Assembly: GCA_017311185.1 (NCBI GenBank)
Contig: JAESUZ010003182.1
Coordinates: 1-64,000 of the forward strand
DNA length: 64,000 nucleotides
From: Proteles cristata cristata
Taxonomy: Eukaryota; Chordata; Mammalia; Carnivora; Hyaenidae
Direction: 5' to 3'
Under the pieces are notes generated by a model. It was given only the letters and a program-made list of their open reading frames with translations, was not told where the DNA came from and did not search any database. Below are positions 12,430 to 24,621 of the stretch, piece by piece. The stretch's first letter is position 1, and every line of letters starts with the position of its first letter. The translations under genes were made by a program, and so were the position numbers.

Positions 12430-12545
12430 CCCTGGGGAAGAAACAACATATTTGATCCCACATCTCTACAATGGGAACAAGGATGGTAGCTACTATGCAG
12501 GTTACGATAAAGATTAAGTGAGGTATTCCACACAGTAATAGCTAA
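12430..12545 (-). repeat. MIR-like fragment
   Basis: TCTCTACAATGGGAACAAGG and AAGATTAAGTGAGGTATT resemble the reverse-MIR core. Confidence 0.55.
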
Positions 12546-12687
12546 ATTGTATCTTATTTACATAACAGTGGAGAACAAAATAATAAGCTGGTAAGACTTT
12601 ATTTGAAATTTAACTTAAAACTGAGTTTAATGATATAGGATTATACAGTATTTAGACCACCTCTAAACTTAGTTTTAAAAATAATGG

Positions 12688-12903
12688 GTCAGGCGAACCT
12701 GGGTGGGTCAGGTGGTTACACATCTGACTCAATTTCAGCTCAGGCTGCAATCTCATGGTTCATGAGTTCAAGCCCCATGTTGGGCTCTGTGGTGGCAGTG
12801 TGGAGCTTGCTTGGGATCCACTCTTTCCCTCTCTCTCTGCTCTTCCCCTGCTTGCTTACTTTCTCTCAAAATAAATAAATAAACTTAAAAAAATAAAAAT
12901 AAA
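12688..12903 (+). mobile_element. CAN-SINE, older copy
   Basis: Diverged head with GCGAACCTGGGTGGGTCAGG, CT-rich middle, and AAATAAATAAAC tail. Confidence 0.85.
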
Positions 12904-13032
12904 GCTCCATATTTATCTCCTAGATTGAGCCATTTTAATTTTATTTGCAACTTCTACAGCTAGACATTACACACCCTCCCCCCTTTTAGAAAGAAAAAGT
13001 TACTCAGTTTTCATAGGTATTAAAGATAATTT

Positions 13033-13238
13033 GGCATGCCTGGGTACCTCAGTCAGTTGAGCATCCAACTTCATGACTCAGGTCATGATCTCATGGTTTG
13101 TGAGTCTGAGCCTCACATCAGGCTCTGTGCTGACATTGCCAGCCTGCTTGGGATCTTCTCCCTCTCTCTCTGCCCCTTCCCCACATGTGCACATGTGCAC
13201 TCTCTCTCTCACTCAAAATAAATAAATAAGCTAAAAAA
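13033..13238 (+). mobile_element. CAN-SINE, older copy
   Basis: Head GGCATGCCTGGGTACCTCAG; flanked by AAAGATAATTT and AAAGATAATTC, a near-perfect target-site duplication. Confidence 0.88.
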
Positions 13239-13245
13239 AAAAGAT

Positions 13246-15035
13246 AATTCAAGATATGTAATTGAGAGTCCACCAAGAGCAAAAAAAAGCACTGTGCTAG
13301 GTTCTTTGGATGATTCAAGATTACCAAGATTTTTACCTTTTTACCAAGGTTTTTAGGGGGTATATAATACATTAGTTGACAGAGGAAATAACACACATAC
13401 ATAGCTAATTCCAAAATAAGAAGATGTAAAAACCTAAAAGAAATGTAAAGGAAGTGTTTGGAAGTTTGCAGTAAGTAGAAAATACTTTTAATTTGGAATG
13501 CCTGAGGGAACAAAGGAAGTAGCATGTGCATTTGGCCTTAGAGTGGGGTAGAACATGGACATTTAACGGTCCAAGGCAAAGGTATTCTATGACAAAAGAA
13601 AAGTGTGAGCAGAGAAGCAGAGGTAGAGAGTTTGTGGTCTACATGAAAAATGGTGTAAGTTCTAAAGTAAAAAATGCAATAAAATATTACACTTTAGAAT
13701 GCTACTCATAATTCTGGGTAAAGAATTTAAGTACTAAGTGTCCTTATGATTAGAGATAAAGAACTTGAGAGTCACCCGAACTGCTGTTCCTGAAACTGAG
13801 ATGAATTCTTCATCTATGTTGCATAGTTGACTGATATCTCCATTTACTACTCTGATCTGTTGATAATGGTCTTTAACTTAGCTCCATTATTCTCTAGGAA
13901 GTATATTCAGACTAACTTGCTGAAGAGGGAATAATTACAGACAGAAGTAAAATGAACTGCCAGTTCAATTGAACTGAGACAGAAGAAGAGTGTTAACATA
14001 GGGACAATGGAGAGGACGGGAAGAGGGAGGAATGGCTTACTGAATGGAGACAGTCTTTACTGCTTTGCATTTGTTTCAAGCCACACACTCTTGAAATCTG
14101 ACCAAGTTGCTAAGGTGAAAATTAGGTCATTGCTTTCGGTTGTTTCTCTGTTAAGATTTTTAATTCAAAAAAAATATAATCACATGCATTGTAACTAAAA
14201 AGATGGGCAATGAATTATAGGATCCACTTTGGAGCTGTTATAAATAAATTTCATATTCCATAGACTGAAAAATACATTTTTGATCAAGCTAAAAAAATAA
14301 AACCTGCAGTTTAAAGTACACTACTGTAAAATATCCTGAACGGGAATATGAATGTACATGTTTGTAATAATCTGGGCTATTTTGTTCTGAGGTCAACAGT
14401 ATTTCTAACAAGGAAACATAAGTTCTTATGGTAGGCCATGGGTTGTTAAAATTCACGGGAAAACAAACCCATTGTTCTTCTTAAGATCAAATCATTAGAA
14501 ATCAATATATATTCTCATCATGGTGGTCATGTTTTCAGAGGTGTTTACACAGTGTATGCTAAAATCATTGTGAAAGTCAATGATCAAACACCTGATCCTG
14601 TTTTTTTTGAGGCTCTTCTAATCCAGCCACCTATTTTGGAATTTTATATACTGGTCTTTTTAATGTAAGTACTGTTATCAACCAGGCTTCTAAGCTGTAA
14701 CCACAGAAAACAAGTCTAGTTGGCTTAAACAGAAAAGGACTTTATTTCAAAGGATACTGTTAGCCCATAGCTGCTGGGAAAGCTGAAGACCAGACTTGGA
14801 AAACAAACAAGAACAAAGGCTGGGCACGGAGAACTGCATCAGGGAAAGAGCCCAGTGAGCAGCCTGTGTTGCTCCGGGCCCCTGGCCACTACAGCTCCCA
14901 CTCTGTGTAGAGACAGTGGATGCCGTCACTGCCACCACTGCCACTGACTCTTTTCCGCTGAATGTTTCTGCTCCCACCCTGCTTACAGAAAGAATTCTCT
15001 AGAGCCCTTGCCTTTAAACAATGTTTTTAACGAAT
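13246..15035. other. Intron sequence with weak ancient-repeat character
   Basis: No gene supported. The part at 14670-14990 resembles an old dispersed element of unknown family. Short open frames here lack domains. Confidence 0.4.
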
Positions 15036-15225
15036 ATGTTATTTTTATTTATTTAAGAGAAAGAAAGAGAGCATGCCTGTGTGAATGGGGGAGGGGCAAA
15101 GAGAGAGGGAGAGAAAGAATCTTAAGTAGCTTCCACGCTTAAGATCCTGAGATCATGACCCTGAGATCATGACCCGAGTCAAAATCATGTCAGACATTTA
15201 ACTGACTAAGCCACTCAGGTGCCCC
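15036..15225 (-). mobile_element. CAN-SINE, older copy
   Basis: Minus copy ending CCACTCAGGTGCCCC. It holds a small internal tandem repeat: the run GATCCTGAGATCATGACC is partly repeated at 15143-15176. Confidence 0.87.
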
Positions 15226-15227
15226 TA

Positions 15228-15338
15228 ACTTTATTTACTTATTTTTTAAAGTAACCTCTACACCCAGTGTGGGGCTCGAACTCACAATCCTGAGATCAAG
15301 AGCTGCATGCTCTACCAACTAAGCCAGCCAGGCACCCC
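15228..15338 (-). mobile_element. Short old CAN-SINE form
   Basis: Differs from the main family: TCTACACCCAGTGTGGGGCT, AGATCAAGAGCTGCATGC, AGCCAGCCAGGCACCCC. Similar short forms occur at 17587, 38545, 60768 and 63860. Confidence 0.8.
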
Positions 15339-16505
15339 TCTATAGTCCTCTGTGCTATGAGCTCCTGATTCAAAAAGCCCAGGCAATGTGCTTAAACTTT
15401 AACCACTGAGAAGGCTGAGAAAGCAAGCATTAAACCTTTTAGGTTTTTATTCTGGGAGGTACACTCTGCCTTCAAACAAGACATGTATAGTGAGGAATTT
15501 CTCAAAACTAGGAAGGTCCTTATGCCGGCAGCCAGAAGTCAAATAACTGATACAGGAACACTCATCTATTCAGGAAAGAACAGCCTACTCCATACAAAGC
15601 CCTCTGTTCTCTAGCTAAGTGCTCTGAAGCAAAGTCTGAGCGGTGACCTACCCAGGTCCATGTTCCCACAGTTTTCAAACCTCCTAGTTGGACCCACATT
15701 TTCCTCACTTACTCTGACCCAAGGGATTCAGCACAAATCAGGTTCATGGCTGAGACTCCTCTGAGTTGATGCTTCAATCACTAGTCTGTTATTTTGTTCC
15801 TACAACTAGGCCCTGAGTGGCCTCCCACCTTCATCCCTGGAAACTGGTTTCTGGACTTGGGGTCAGAAGAGCTGGTATGAGTCACAAGCTTATCGCTGAC
15901 AAGCAGGAGAAAAGGCTAGTTATTCATCTCTGAGCCCCACCATACTGACAGGTTGTCAGGACAACCAAATGAGAGAAAGCAAAAACCTTCTGTAATCTAA
16001 AATGATACGCACAATCTTTTTAGTTGACATTAGTGACAGGTATGACAAATGCCCCAGTTCCTTAGGATTATGGCCTAGCCTCTCTGGTTCTTCTGAGAAC
16101 TGATGTCATATCATAAAAAAAATTAATTTTGTAATCAGAGCAGCATATGCTCATAGTTTTAAAAGTCTTACAGCTAGTAGTAATAAAAACTGTCCTCTGA
16201 AAACAAACCCCCCTGCCCTCTTTGACACTCCCAGTTCTGTTCCTCAGAGGCAACTACTCTCAATTCTTAAGCTGTTTCTTCTGGTATTTATCTCTGTTAT
16301 AATTTTTATTAAATCAATATTCAGTGTTCACATTATGACGATTTAAATACCGCTTACTGCTGAGCCAATTGTGCAACTAGAACTGTATTTTCTTCCATAC
16401 GTAATTTTAAATTTTTCTTGGAGATATTATTTTCTTCATTTCCCACTTGCTTCATTTTCTATAAACCTATTGTTAATTCTTCACAAAAGCACCAAAAGAT
16501 TCATG
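15339..16505. other. Intron sequence; MIR-like and LINE-like traces
   Basis: A weak reverse-MIR pattern lies at about 15855-15985, and the 16130-16440 part resembles LINE 3' UTR text. No gene supported. Confidence 0.4.
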
Positions 16506-16507
16506 AA

Positions 16508-16764
16508 AATTTTTTAAGGCTTATTTAAGAGAGAGAGAAAGAGTGTGTGTGTGTGTGTGTATGTGTGTGTGTGTGTGTGCATGCACACGCTATTGCATGA
16601 GTTGGGGAGGGGCTAGCAGGGAGGGAGAGAGAATCCTAAGCAAGCTCTGTGCTGTCAGCTCAGAGCCTGATATGGGGCTCGATCTCACAAATCAGGAGAT
16701 CATGACCTGACCTGACCTGAAATCAAGAGTCAGTTGCTTAACTGACAGCCACTCAGGCAATCCC
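16508..16764 (-). mobile_element. CAN-SINE with (GT)n in its tail
   Basis: Minus copy whose purine tail contains a GT microsatellite (16541-16580). The head ends ACTCAGGCAATCCC. GACCTGACCTGACCTG shows a 5-bp unit repeated in the body. Confidence 0.87.
16541..16580. repeat. (GT)n microsatellite
   Basis: About 19 GT units with one A interruption, inside a SINE tail. Confidence 0.95.
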
Positions 16765-16789
16765 TCCAACCCACTCCCATGAAATAAAT

Positions 16790-17880
16790 CTTTCAATGCC
16801 GCTTGTCATTTAATGTTCCTGGAGGTTTTCACCCTCCTAGTCTAGACTTGATGCCCACTAGACCTACTGTACAGCTAGTAATTAGGATTTCCCTTTCTTA
16901 TTTCCCGTGTTTGACACCATTTTCTAGATCCCACACTTGTCTGTTCTAGGTTCACTTCATTATTTAGTGGAACACATCCTTAGTAACTTCCTCAGTAGTG
17001 GTGCAGGGGAGATAAATCTTCTGAGGCAAGACTGAAAAAATGCCTTTATCTAGCCTTTCGCTTGATTGACAGTTTGGCTAAATATAGAATTTTGTGTAGA
17101 AAATAATTTTCCATCAGCTTTTTAAAGGCGCTATGCCACTGTGTTGCAGCATTCAGCTGCTGCTATTGAAAAGTTCAATACTATTCAGAGTCCTATTTCT
17201 TTGTATGGAACCTAATTTTTCTCTCTCCAACACTGTAGAATCTTCTCTTTTTCCCTAGAGTTAGGGATAAAACTTTTTAATACAGAAATTCCTTTAGTTT
17301 TAGTAGTATTTATATTACTACTGACTTTTCTTCCCTTTTCTCTGGTATGTTTAACAACCACCGCTTGTTAAATTGTTACATCTTCTGGACCAATAATAGT
17401 TTTCTTATTTGTCTCCACTGTTGTCCATCTCTTCATTATTTGTTTGACTTGCCAGATTTCTTCAATTTTACCTTTCAATCTATTGTATTTTTCATTTCTG
17501 CTATTTATTTCCAACAGCTTCTGTCTTTACCCTTACAGAATCCTATCTATGTCTCACTGATCCAATAGAATGCTTTTATAAAAGGGCTTTTTTTGTTTGT
17601 TTGTTTAGAATAGGCTTCATGCCCAGCACAGAGCCCAACACAGGGGTGAACTCTCAATCCTGAGATTAAGACCTGAGCTGAGACCATCCAGGCACCCCTA
17701 TATAAGGGCATTTTGCTTTTGTTGAAGTTTTCTTCTGCTTTCTTCAACGGTTTGTTCTAATACTTTTTTCTTTTTGTTCTGATCTCTGTGTCAATTTGGA
17801 AGGTTTCCTCAAATGTTCACTGAACCTTGGACGGGTTTTCATATTTAAGAACGAAGCACTAAAGAGCTGTGTGGAAGCTC
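16790..17880. repeat. Old L1-like LINE fragment
   Basis: TTGACAGTTTGGCTAAATAT, ATTTTCCATCAGCTTTTTAA and TTTCTTCAATTTTACCTTTC are typical of an old L1M-type region found widely in mammals. Interrupted by the short SINE at 17587. Orientation not decided. Confidence 0.55.
17587..17698 (-). mobile_element. Short old CAN-SINE form
   Basis: Inserted in the LINE fragment; flanks TATAAAAGGGCTTTT and TATAAGGGCATTTT are the target-site duplication. Confidence 0.8.
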
Positions 17881-18137
17881 TGTTGCAAAAGCTGGCTTGC
17901 TGACTATATTCTTTGTAGAACTGGAAGGCAAACTGGTTTTTTCACCATGGAACTCCTGAGCATAATTTCATGATGGAACTTCCCACATCAGTCCATCAGT
18001 CTATATGCTCTTGAGCTGTTCACTATTTCTAGAGCTCCAGTTTTTTTTTAAACCTTTTATCTGCCTGGCTTGGACTAGAGCAGGGAAGAAGAGTGATTTT
18101 AACATTTAGTGTGTAGGCTTTTACATAAATTCAGATC

Positions 18138-18346
18138 TTTTTTTTTTTTTTTAACATTTATTTATTTTTGAGAGACAGAGTGTGAGCAGGGTAGGGCAGA
18201 GACAGACACACACACAGAATCCAAAGCAGGCTTCAGGCTCCGAGCTGTCAGCCCTGAGCCCGATGTGGGGCTCGAACTCACGAACTGTGAGATCATGACC
18301 TCAGCCGAAGTCAGCTGATTAACCGACTGAGCCACCCAGGCGCCCC
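18138..18346 (-). mobile_element. CAN-SINE
   Basis: Full-length minus copy with target-site duplication ATAAATTCAGAT on both sides. Confidence 0.93.
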
Positions 18347-19415
18347 ATAAATTCAGATTTCAACCTTGTGCTTTACCCCACACCTCCACCCTTTCTTTCA
18401 TAGCTATTTCCAGATTTGAGATCTCTCTCGTTCAACTTCTTCAGAAAATAAATCTCAGGTTTATTGTGTTTGGTGGTGGGAGGGTGTGAGGACAGAGAAG
18501 AGAACTGAAGGGCAGATTAGGGTTTGTTACCCGGCACAAGTGATACAGATGCAAGAACAAACAGGCCATGGAGACAAAACGGAAAGCACTGACCCATGTA
18601 TATGTAGGAACTTAAAGCACAAATCCGAAGAGAATATGGATGGTTTCATACAGGGTACTCAGAAAACCAGCTCACTCTAAGAAGTAAAACAAAACCCCAT
18701 TCCTTTCTGACACCACCTATGAAGGTGAATTCCATGGGGAAAGAGTTCATCCATTCAGCATTCAGACTTAGAATCAAATCTCTTTAGCTCACCATGCTTA
18801 TCCCTTCTTTCCAGAGTACTAAGTAGCCCCCGCGAGATGTCTCCCTTATCCTCAGCAGACCCCTCTATAGGCTCTAGAGTTATAAACCTCTCTGCCAAGC
18901 CATAGTCAGTCATGATCTGCTTTCCTGCTTCCAAAACTTTCAATATCCTTTTTTCCACTATTGTTTTCCTCTCAGGTATCTTTGCCCTGAGGGTTTATAT
19001 TTGTTTTACTCCTTTATTATACTATTAGGGCTTTGGAAGAGACAGAAATAAACTTATGTTTAATCTGCTATGTAGGAAATGAGGTGAAATCAAATCCAAC
19101 CCTAAAATGTCAAGCTAGTAGCTTGAGGCCCCATTACCTGTTAATTCATCTCCCTAACAGTGACTGCCTATTTGTCTGAATAAAACACATTCTCAGTATA
19201 GGTTAGGAACATACTCTTTTATCCAAACCACTCTGGATGCCTGCCTATTCTATCTCTTTTTATGATGCTCTTGGAACTATTAAATCACCTCTCCATCTTG
19301 TAGGACATAGTTAGTCTCAAGGTCCTAGCCTCCCCTGACAGGATTTGTTTCCTTTTAAAACTGGGCCTTAACTTTTGAAGTTAAATCTAATTTGGAATAA
19401 AAAGTAACAGTCATT
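18347..19415. other. Intron sequence; no supported gene
   Basis: The 67-codon minus frame at 18755-18958 looks superficially protein-like but matches no family I know. It may derive from an old transposon. Confidence 0.4.
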
Positions 19416-19630
19416 GGGGCGCCTGGGTGGCTTAGTCGGTTAAGCGTCCGACTTTCGCTTAGGTCATGATCTCACGGTTCGTGGGTTCGAGCCCCGCGTC
19501 GGGCTCTGTGCTGACTGCCAGCTCAGAGCCTGTTTCAGTCTGTGACTCCCACTCTCTCTGACCCTCCCTGCTCATGCTCTCTCTCTCTCTCTCTCTCTTA
19601 GAAATAAATAAAAAATATTAAAAAAAAAAA
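19416..19630 (+). mobile_element. CAN-SINE, young subfamily, recent insertion
   Basis: Nearly undiverged copy flanked by a perfect 15-bp target-site duplication AAAGTAACAGTCATT. Confidence 0.96.
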
Positions 19631-20177
19631 GTAACAGTCATTAATTCAAAATCATTTAGTGAATACCCTCTATGTCCCAGGCTAAGGGGACACAAAGATG
19701 AGAACAGTATACTCCAACCCTCAAGATGCCCAACAGGCTAGTCTCACAGGGTGTAACTGGAAGTTAAGCCTGTGTCTGAATCAGAGATCACAGATGATGA
19801 TTTAGGTGACTATTTTCCTAATTTTCTCCAAAATGGTACATAACTATCACCATGCTGGATGCATCTGAGAGATGCTAATTCATCAGATACCATAGATGCC
19901 TCAGGCTTAATCTACTTGTACAACTCCTGGTGAGAAAAACCAACTGTAGAATGACAAACAGCCAGACATTTACAACAGTTTGATGAGTGGCATGTACCAT
20001 CTCACTAGTGATAAAATTATAAGAAAAACTTAAAATTAGTAATAACCTAGTAAAAATCTGTAAAATATGCTTAGTATTAGGTTTAATCAACAGAATCATA
20101 AAATTATTTTTTAAACATAAAAAGTTTTACAAAAGAATATGGTAGTGAATGAAATACGTTCTGATGATTATCATTTA
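19631..20177. other. Unique intron sequence
   Basis: Nothing supported. Confidence 0.5.
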
Positions 20178-20320
20178 GCAGCTAATATTTATTGAATGCT
20201 AACTATGTATCAAGTGCCAGTCAAATCACTTAATATATATTATTTCCTTTAATCCTTATAATCCTACTTTACAGGGTTACTGTTCTTATTTTATAAAAGA
20301 GAAAACAGGGGCTTACAAAG
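20178..20320 (+). repeat. MIR relic, 5' part
   Basis: TATTGAATGCTAACTATGTA, TCAAGTGCCAGTCAAATCAC, TTAATCCTTATAATCC and TTTTATAAAAGAGAAAAC match plus-strand MIR. Split by the L1 that follows. Confidence 0.75.
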
Positions 20321-20374
20321 TATGGAAAGAGCCCAAATGTCCATTGATGGATGAATGGATAAAGAAGATGTGTT

Positions 20375-20598
20375 GGGGTGCCTGGGTGGCTTAGTCGGTT
20401 AGGCGTCCGACTTTCGCTTAGGTCATGATCTCGCGGTTCGTGGGTTCGAGCCCCGCGTTGGGCTCTGTGCTGACTGCCAGCTCGGAGCCTGGAGCCTGTT
20501 TCAGTCTGTGACTCCCTCTCTCTCTGACCCTCCCCTGCTCATGCTGTCTCTCTCTCTCTCTCCTAGAAATAAAGAAAACATTAAAAAAAAATTTTTTT
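20375..20598 (+). mobile_element. CAN-SINE, young subfamily
   Basis: Inserted in the L1; the target site AAGAAGATGTG is repeated on both sides. Confidence 0.94.
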
Positions 20599-20607
20599 AA
20601 GAAGATG

Positions 20608-20718
20608 TGGTATATATATCTAATATATATTATATATTAATTAGATATTATATATATAATTAGATATATAATATATAATATATTATAATATACATTATAT
20701 ATATTATATATATATAAA
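20608..20718. repeat. AT-rich palindromic microsatellite
   Basis: Pure A/T save for three guanines and two cytosines, with many TATATAAT-type inverted units. It grew at the L1 site normally reading GTGGTATATATATA. Confidence 0.95.
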
Positions 20719-21105
20719 TGGAGTATTACTCGGCAATCAAAAAGAATGAAATCTTGCCATTTGCAACTAAATGGATGGAACTAGAGGGTATTATGCTAAG
20801 AGAAATTAGTCAGAGAAAGATAAATATCATATGACTTCACTCATATGAGGACTTTAAGATTTAAAACAGATGAACATAAGGGAAAGGAAATAAAAATAAT
20901 ATAAAAACAGGGAGGGGGACAAAACATAACAGACTCTTAAATATGGAGAACAAACAGTGAGTTGCTGGAGGGGGTGTGGGAGGAGGGGATGGGCTATAAG
21001 GGTAAGGGGCTTAAGGAATCTACTCCTGAAATCATTGTTGCATTATATGCTAACTTGGATATAAATTAAAAAATAAATTAAAAAATAAACAAACAAAAAA
21101 GAAAA

Positions 21106-21212
21106 TAGGGGATTAGACAGACGACTTGCTCTGAGGTCAAGCAAGTTAAAACATGACAGTGAAGGAATCAAATCCAGTTTGGTTACAGAGCTTGAGCTCT
21201 CAAAATGCATGG
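21106..21212 (+). repeat. MIR relic, 3' part
   Basis: ACTTGCTCTGAGGTCAAGCA and GAATCAAATCCAGTTTGGTT continue the MIR begun at 20178. Confidence 0.65.
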
Positions 21213-21567
21213 TATAAAATTCCTCTCCAAGTGACCAAATATTCTCCTTCTCACAAAAATGAGGTAATTATGAATAATGAAAGGAAACAGAGAGCCACTG
21301 ACACCCAAGTTTAAGGGAATATACATATAATTTTACAGTAACCAAGACCCGTACAAGGAGTATTGTTTTATATCTTTAAATGTACTAAAAAATCCACAAT
21401 TTCTAGCTAAATGATTAAAAAAATTAAACTCACTTAACATAAAAGAACTTTAGATCAAGTATTACCTAACATCTAAGACCTGGCTCACAATTTTACTTTT
21501 CATTCAAAACTTAACAACAAGCCTCCAAAACCTATATTAAGGGATGCTTTCCCATTTATAAGAAACA
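21213..21567. other. Unique intron sequence
   Basis: Nothing supported. Confidence 0.5.
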
Positions 21568-21768
21568 AAAATTTTAAGTTTATTTATTTTGAGAGGAAGA
21601 CAGGGAGCAGGGTAGGGGTAGAGGGGAAGAGAGAGAGAGAAAGAGAGAGAAATTCCCAAGCAGGCTCCTTGCTGACCTGCCATGGGGCTCAATCTCATGA
21701 ACCATGAGATTATGACCTGAGTGGAAATCAAGTCAAATGTTCAACTGACTGAGCCACCCATGAGCCCA
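21568..21768 (-). mobile_element. CAN-SINE, older copy
   Basis: Minus copy ending ACTGAGCCACCCATGAGCCC. Confidence 0.87.
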
Positions 21769-22173
21769 GGATTCCTGTTTTTTAAAAACAGCAAAGTATA
21801 TACAATGTACTCGGTTTCTTACTATTTAAACATGTCAAAAAATAAATTCAATTTGAGAAAATAAAGGTTATTTATACCTTTTGAATAATGGTGCAATCTT
21901 CAAACTTTTCTGTAGAAACATTTTCTGATAAATTTGGTTTTACAGAATAAAATAGTGGTAGGTCAAGCTGTTAGGTTATTTTTGAGAACACATTTTCCTA
22001 TAGTCTGATATCAAAATAGCCTACTATTATTAATGTAATAATTCTTATTTTAAATTGATAAAAATATTTTAATGATTTTGATTGTGGTAATAAAACTAAA
22101 TTAGTACTATTGCTAAAAAGATAATGGTAAAATAAGATTTTGAGAAATCCTTTATGTACTAGAAATTTCAACT
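21769..22173. other. Unique AT-rich intron sequence
   Basis: Nothing supported. Confidence 0.5.
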
Positions 22174-22392
22174 TTTTTTTTCTTTTTTTTAATGTTTTAT
22201 TTATTTCCAGGAGAGAGAGACAGCGTGAGCAGGGGAGGGTCAGAGAGAGAGGGAGTCACAGACTGAAACAGGCTCCAGGCTCTGAGCTGGCAGTCAGCAC
22301 AGAGCCCGACGCGGGGCTCGAACCCACGAACCGCGAGATCATGACCTAAGCGAAAGTCGGACGCTTAACCGACTAAGCCACCCAGGCGCCCC
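22174..22392 (-). mobile_element. CAN-SINE, young subfamily, recent insertion
   Basis: Nearly consensus copy flanked by a perfect target-site duplication CTAGAAATTTCAACTTTT. Confidence 0.96.
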
Positions 22393-23541
22393 TAGAAATT
22401 TCAACTTTTATCACTTAGGTTTATTGATGCCTCCTTCTGAATAATTCCTCTCATTGTATTAACTAATTTATTATTATTATTTAACTGGGGCTTTTACGTC
22501 ATTTCTCAAAGTCCTATTAATTTGTTGATTGAGCCACACAACATACATTTTATTTTCAAGTTAGAAAACTGTGCTTAGCTTTCATTATTCCTTATTTCAT
22601 TAAATACCTGTGTTTTACCCCAGATATTAACTTTTTCTTCTAATTGGCAACTTCTAATGTTCTTTTAGCAAATACTCATTAGCTGAATTTCTCAAGTAAT
22701 TACACGTCATATAACTTGTTCTGTTTTAATATATGGCCACAGAAAGCAAAGAATGCATTTTTTCAAGACAGCAAATTCTCTTTGCCATGTGTGGGAGGCT
22801 GATTTGCAGCTCTGAAATACTCAGATTCTAATGTTTACCAATGTATATATAATTCTTTAATGTTACTTTCATGTATTCATTTGCCTATAACACGTAAAAA
22901 TGTGCCATCCTAATCTAAAAGATTTAGTTTAAATTAAGTGAAGGCGGCACAGGAATCTAGCACTGACCTTACGCACTGTAGGCTGTTGCCTGATGTACAA
23001 GTTAAGCTTGAAAAGAAGATACAGAATATTTAAAACTTTAAATAAAAACCCTTGCCTAATTCTTGGATTCAAATACACTTGTATCCAAATGTGACTATCT
23101 TCATTTTTGGAATGAATATTCATTCCTCTTCTAAACATTTAAGCATTAATAACTTACTGAGTAGAAATATGAGAATCTAAGTTATCCAAGAAGTCCTAGA
23201 TCAAGAATAACCATGAAATCTGGGAAACGAGGTTAGTTCAAAGCTTGGGTGTGGACAGGGTGAAGGTGGTAATTATATATTCCCACACCTATTGTCTTAC
23301 ATTAGGGAAAAAGAGCCTCACATCTCATCTATTGCTCTTAGTCACTAGTTTTGAATGCTTGGTTTTAATACTAAATGAATACGCACATTAATAATAACAT
23401 TCAATTCTTTCTCAAATTTTGTAACTGTAGATTTGAAAAAACCGACTCTGTCACATCCCAAACAGTGAAATCATGGAACATACTGGCTGTGTTTTCAATG
23501 TGGAAGACAAATACGTAATTCTAGAAATCAAAATTTCTTAC
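22393..23541. other. Unique intron sequence next to BTBD7 exon 3
   Basis: BTBD7 intron 3, beginning with the splice donor at 23541. No repeats or further exons seen. Confidence 0.6.
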
Positions 23542-24621
23542 CTTGTGCAAGCATGTTAAATTCCAAGAACAGCGCTATGTGGTAAAGTTCCATGGCTTCT
23601 TCTGCCCTGGTCATGTTTGGCTTCCCTGCGACGAGAGCCTGAACTTCACTGAGACTCCCCACAGAGGGACTACAGTGCAAACCAGAGAGGTCCACCACAT
23701 CAGTATACATACAGTGTAATATAACTTTCGCATATTTTTTGGGTATAATGGACTCATCTAATATAATTCTGGTGGGAGTCCTCAAAGTTCGGTCTGTGAT
23801 TTCTTCACCAGTCCGTATCCTCCTTTGTAATAAATTCCGAAAAAATGGGGACCGTGCTGAAATAATAGCCTTGTGAGCTTTGAGCTCTTCATCTAAACAG
23901 TTCTGATTTCCACCAAAAGCTTCAACCAATTCAGAGTCTGAAGAAAAACTAAGGACAACATCATAGTAACACATATAATCAAAAAGTCCACGCATATCTA
24001 CATCAAGGGAATTTGGTGTTCCAAATTCTTCACTAAGCTGGACGAGAATATCAACATTTTGAAACCTTGAGTCCTCCATTCCAAACTCTCCTGTATAAAG
24101 GTAGTGTAGCAAAGCAGAAAACATGGGCATGTCTATACCAGCTGTATTGATGTCCATAATGATCTCTGCCCCATACTCTGGTGAGGAAGAAAGCAGCGTT
24201 TTAAAAAATGGACACCTTGCTGCCAAAATGGCACGATGAACAGGAAAACAAGTTTCTTGAAATATTAAGTCTACATCAGTACAATACTTGTACTCATAAA
24301 GATCGGCCATATCTTTCTGTAATGTCCGAGCTTCTGGTCTAGCCAAACTGGCTTGTAGAGAAAGCTCCTTTAAGGCTGAAGTTCCCTCATATTCCTCCAC
24401 TAAAGCATTAACATCTCTAACATCCCACCCAGTGAGGAGTTCTCGCATCTGCTTGGCGTGATCGGCAGACCTATTAGATTTTCGACGCTTAATAAACTTC
24501 TTTTTGAGGGTGGCAAGGCCAGAGGTTCTCTTTTTTTTGTCTTGTGGTTTCTCATGGCCATGGTCAAGGCTATATAATTTTGATTCACAACCATAGCCTT
24601 GCTGAGAATAGGATGATGTCC
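23542..24621 (-). CDS. BTBD7: BTBD7 exon 3 (residues 28-388; both BTB domains)
   Basis: This 1080-bp exon encodes residues 28 to 388 of BTB/POZ domain-containing protein 7. I recognised the protein from the human sequence, to which it is nearly identical; human BTBD7 is about 1130 residues, so roughly a third is here. A basic stretch (KKKRTSG, LKKKFIKRRK, about residues 56-76) could be a nuclear signal. BTB domain 1 spans about residues 142-207 (DVDLIF, FPVHRAILAARCPFFKTLL, LLHYLYTGEF). BTB domain 2 spans about 247-340 (DVVLSF, LKAHKAIISARSPFFRNLL, VILHCMYTDVV). The exon stops just before the BACK domain. The acceptor is CCTTTTTAG before 24621 and the donor CAAG/GTAAGAAA after 23542; Gly28 and Gly388 are split codons. 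Published work in mouse links BTBD7 to epithelial branching through Snail2 and E-cadherin. No frameshift or stop was found. Reading upstream of 24621 only gives intron translation, so the ATG at 24670 is not the start. Confidence 0.98.

Larger units (their letters stand above)
20321..21105 (+). mobile_element. Carnivore L1 3' end, truncated
   Basis: 5'-truncated L1 with GCCCAAATGTCCATTGATGG, GGAGTATTACTCGGCAATCA, AGACTCTTAAATATGGAGAA and an A-rich end. Interrupted by a young SINE (20375-20598) and an expanded TA tract. It sits inside the MIR. Confidence 0.9.

Noticed and set aside
13118..13531. 137-codon minus-strand frame
   Set aside because: Starts inside a CAN-SINE and runs through AT-rich intron; composition is that of noise.
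18755..18958. 67-codon minus frame with a protein-like composition
   Set aside because: No match to BTBD7 exon 4 or any family I know. Possibly transposon-derived, but unsupported as a gene.
19416..19500. tRNA gene-like A and B boxes (TGGCTTAGTCGG, GGTTCGTGGGTTCGAGCC)
   Set aside because: These are the tRNA-derived heads of CAN-SINEs, found in dozens of copies with CT-rich bodies and A-rich tails. They are not free-standing tRNA genes.
1..23541. Possible BTBD7 exon 4 (BACK domain)
   Set aside because: I looked on the minus strand for the sequence following LAQG and found nothing resembling it. It probably lies outside the window.
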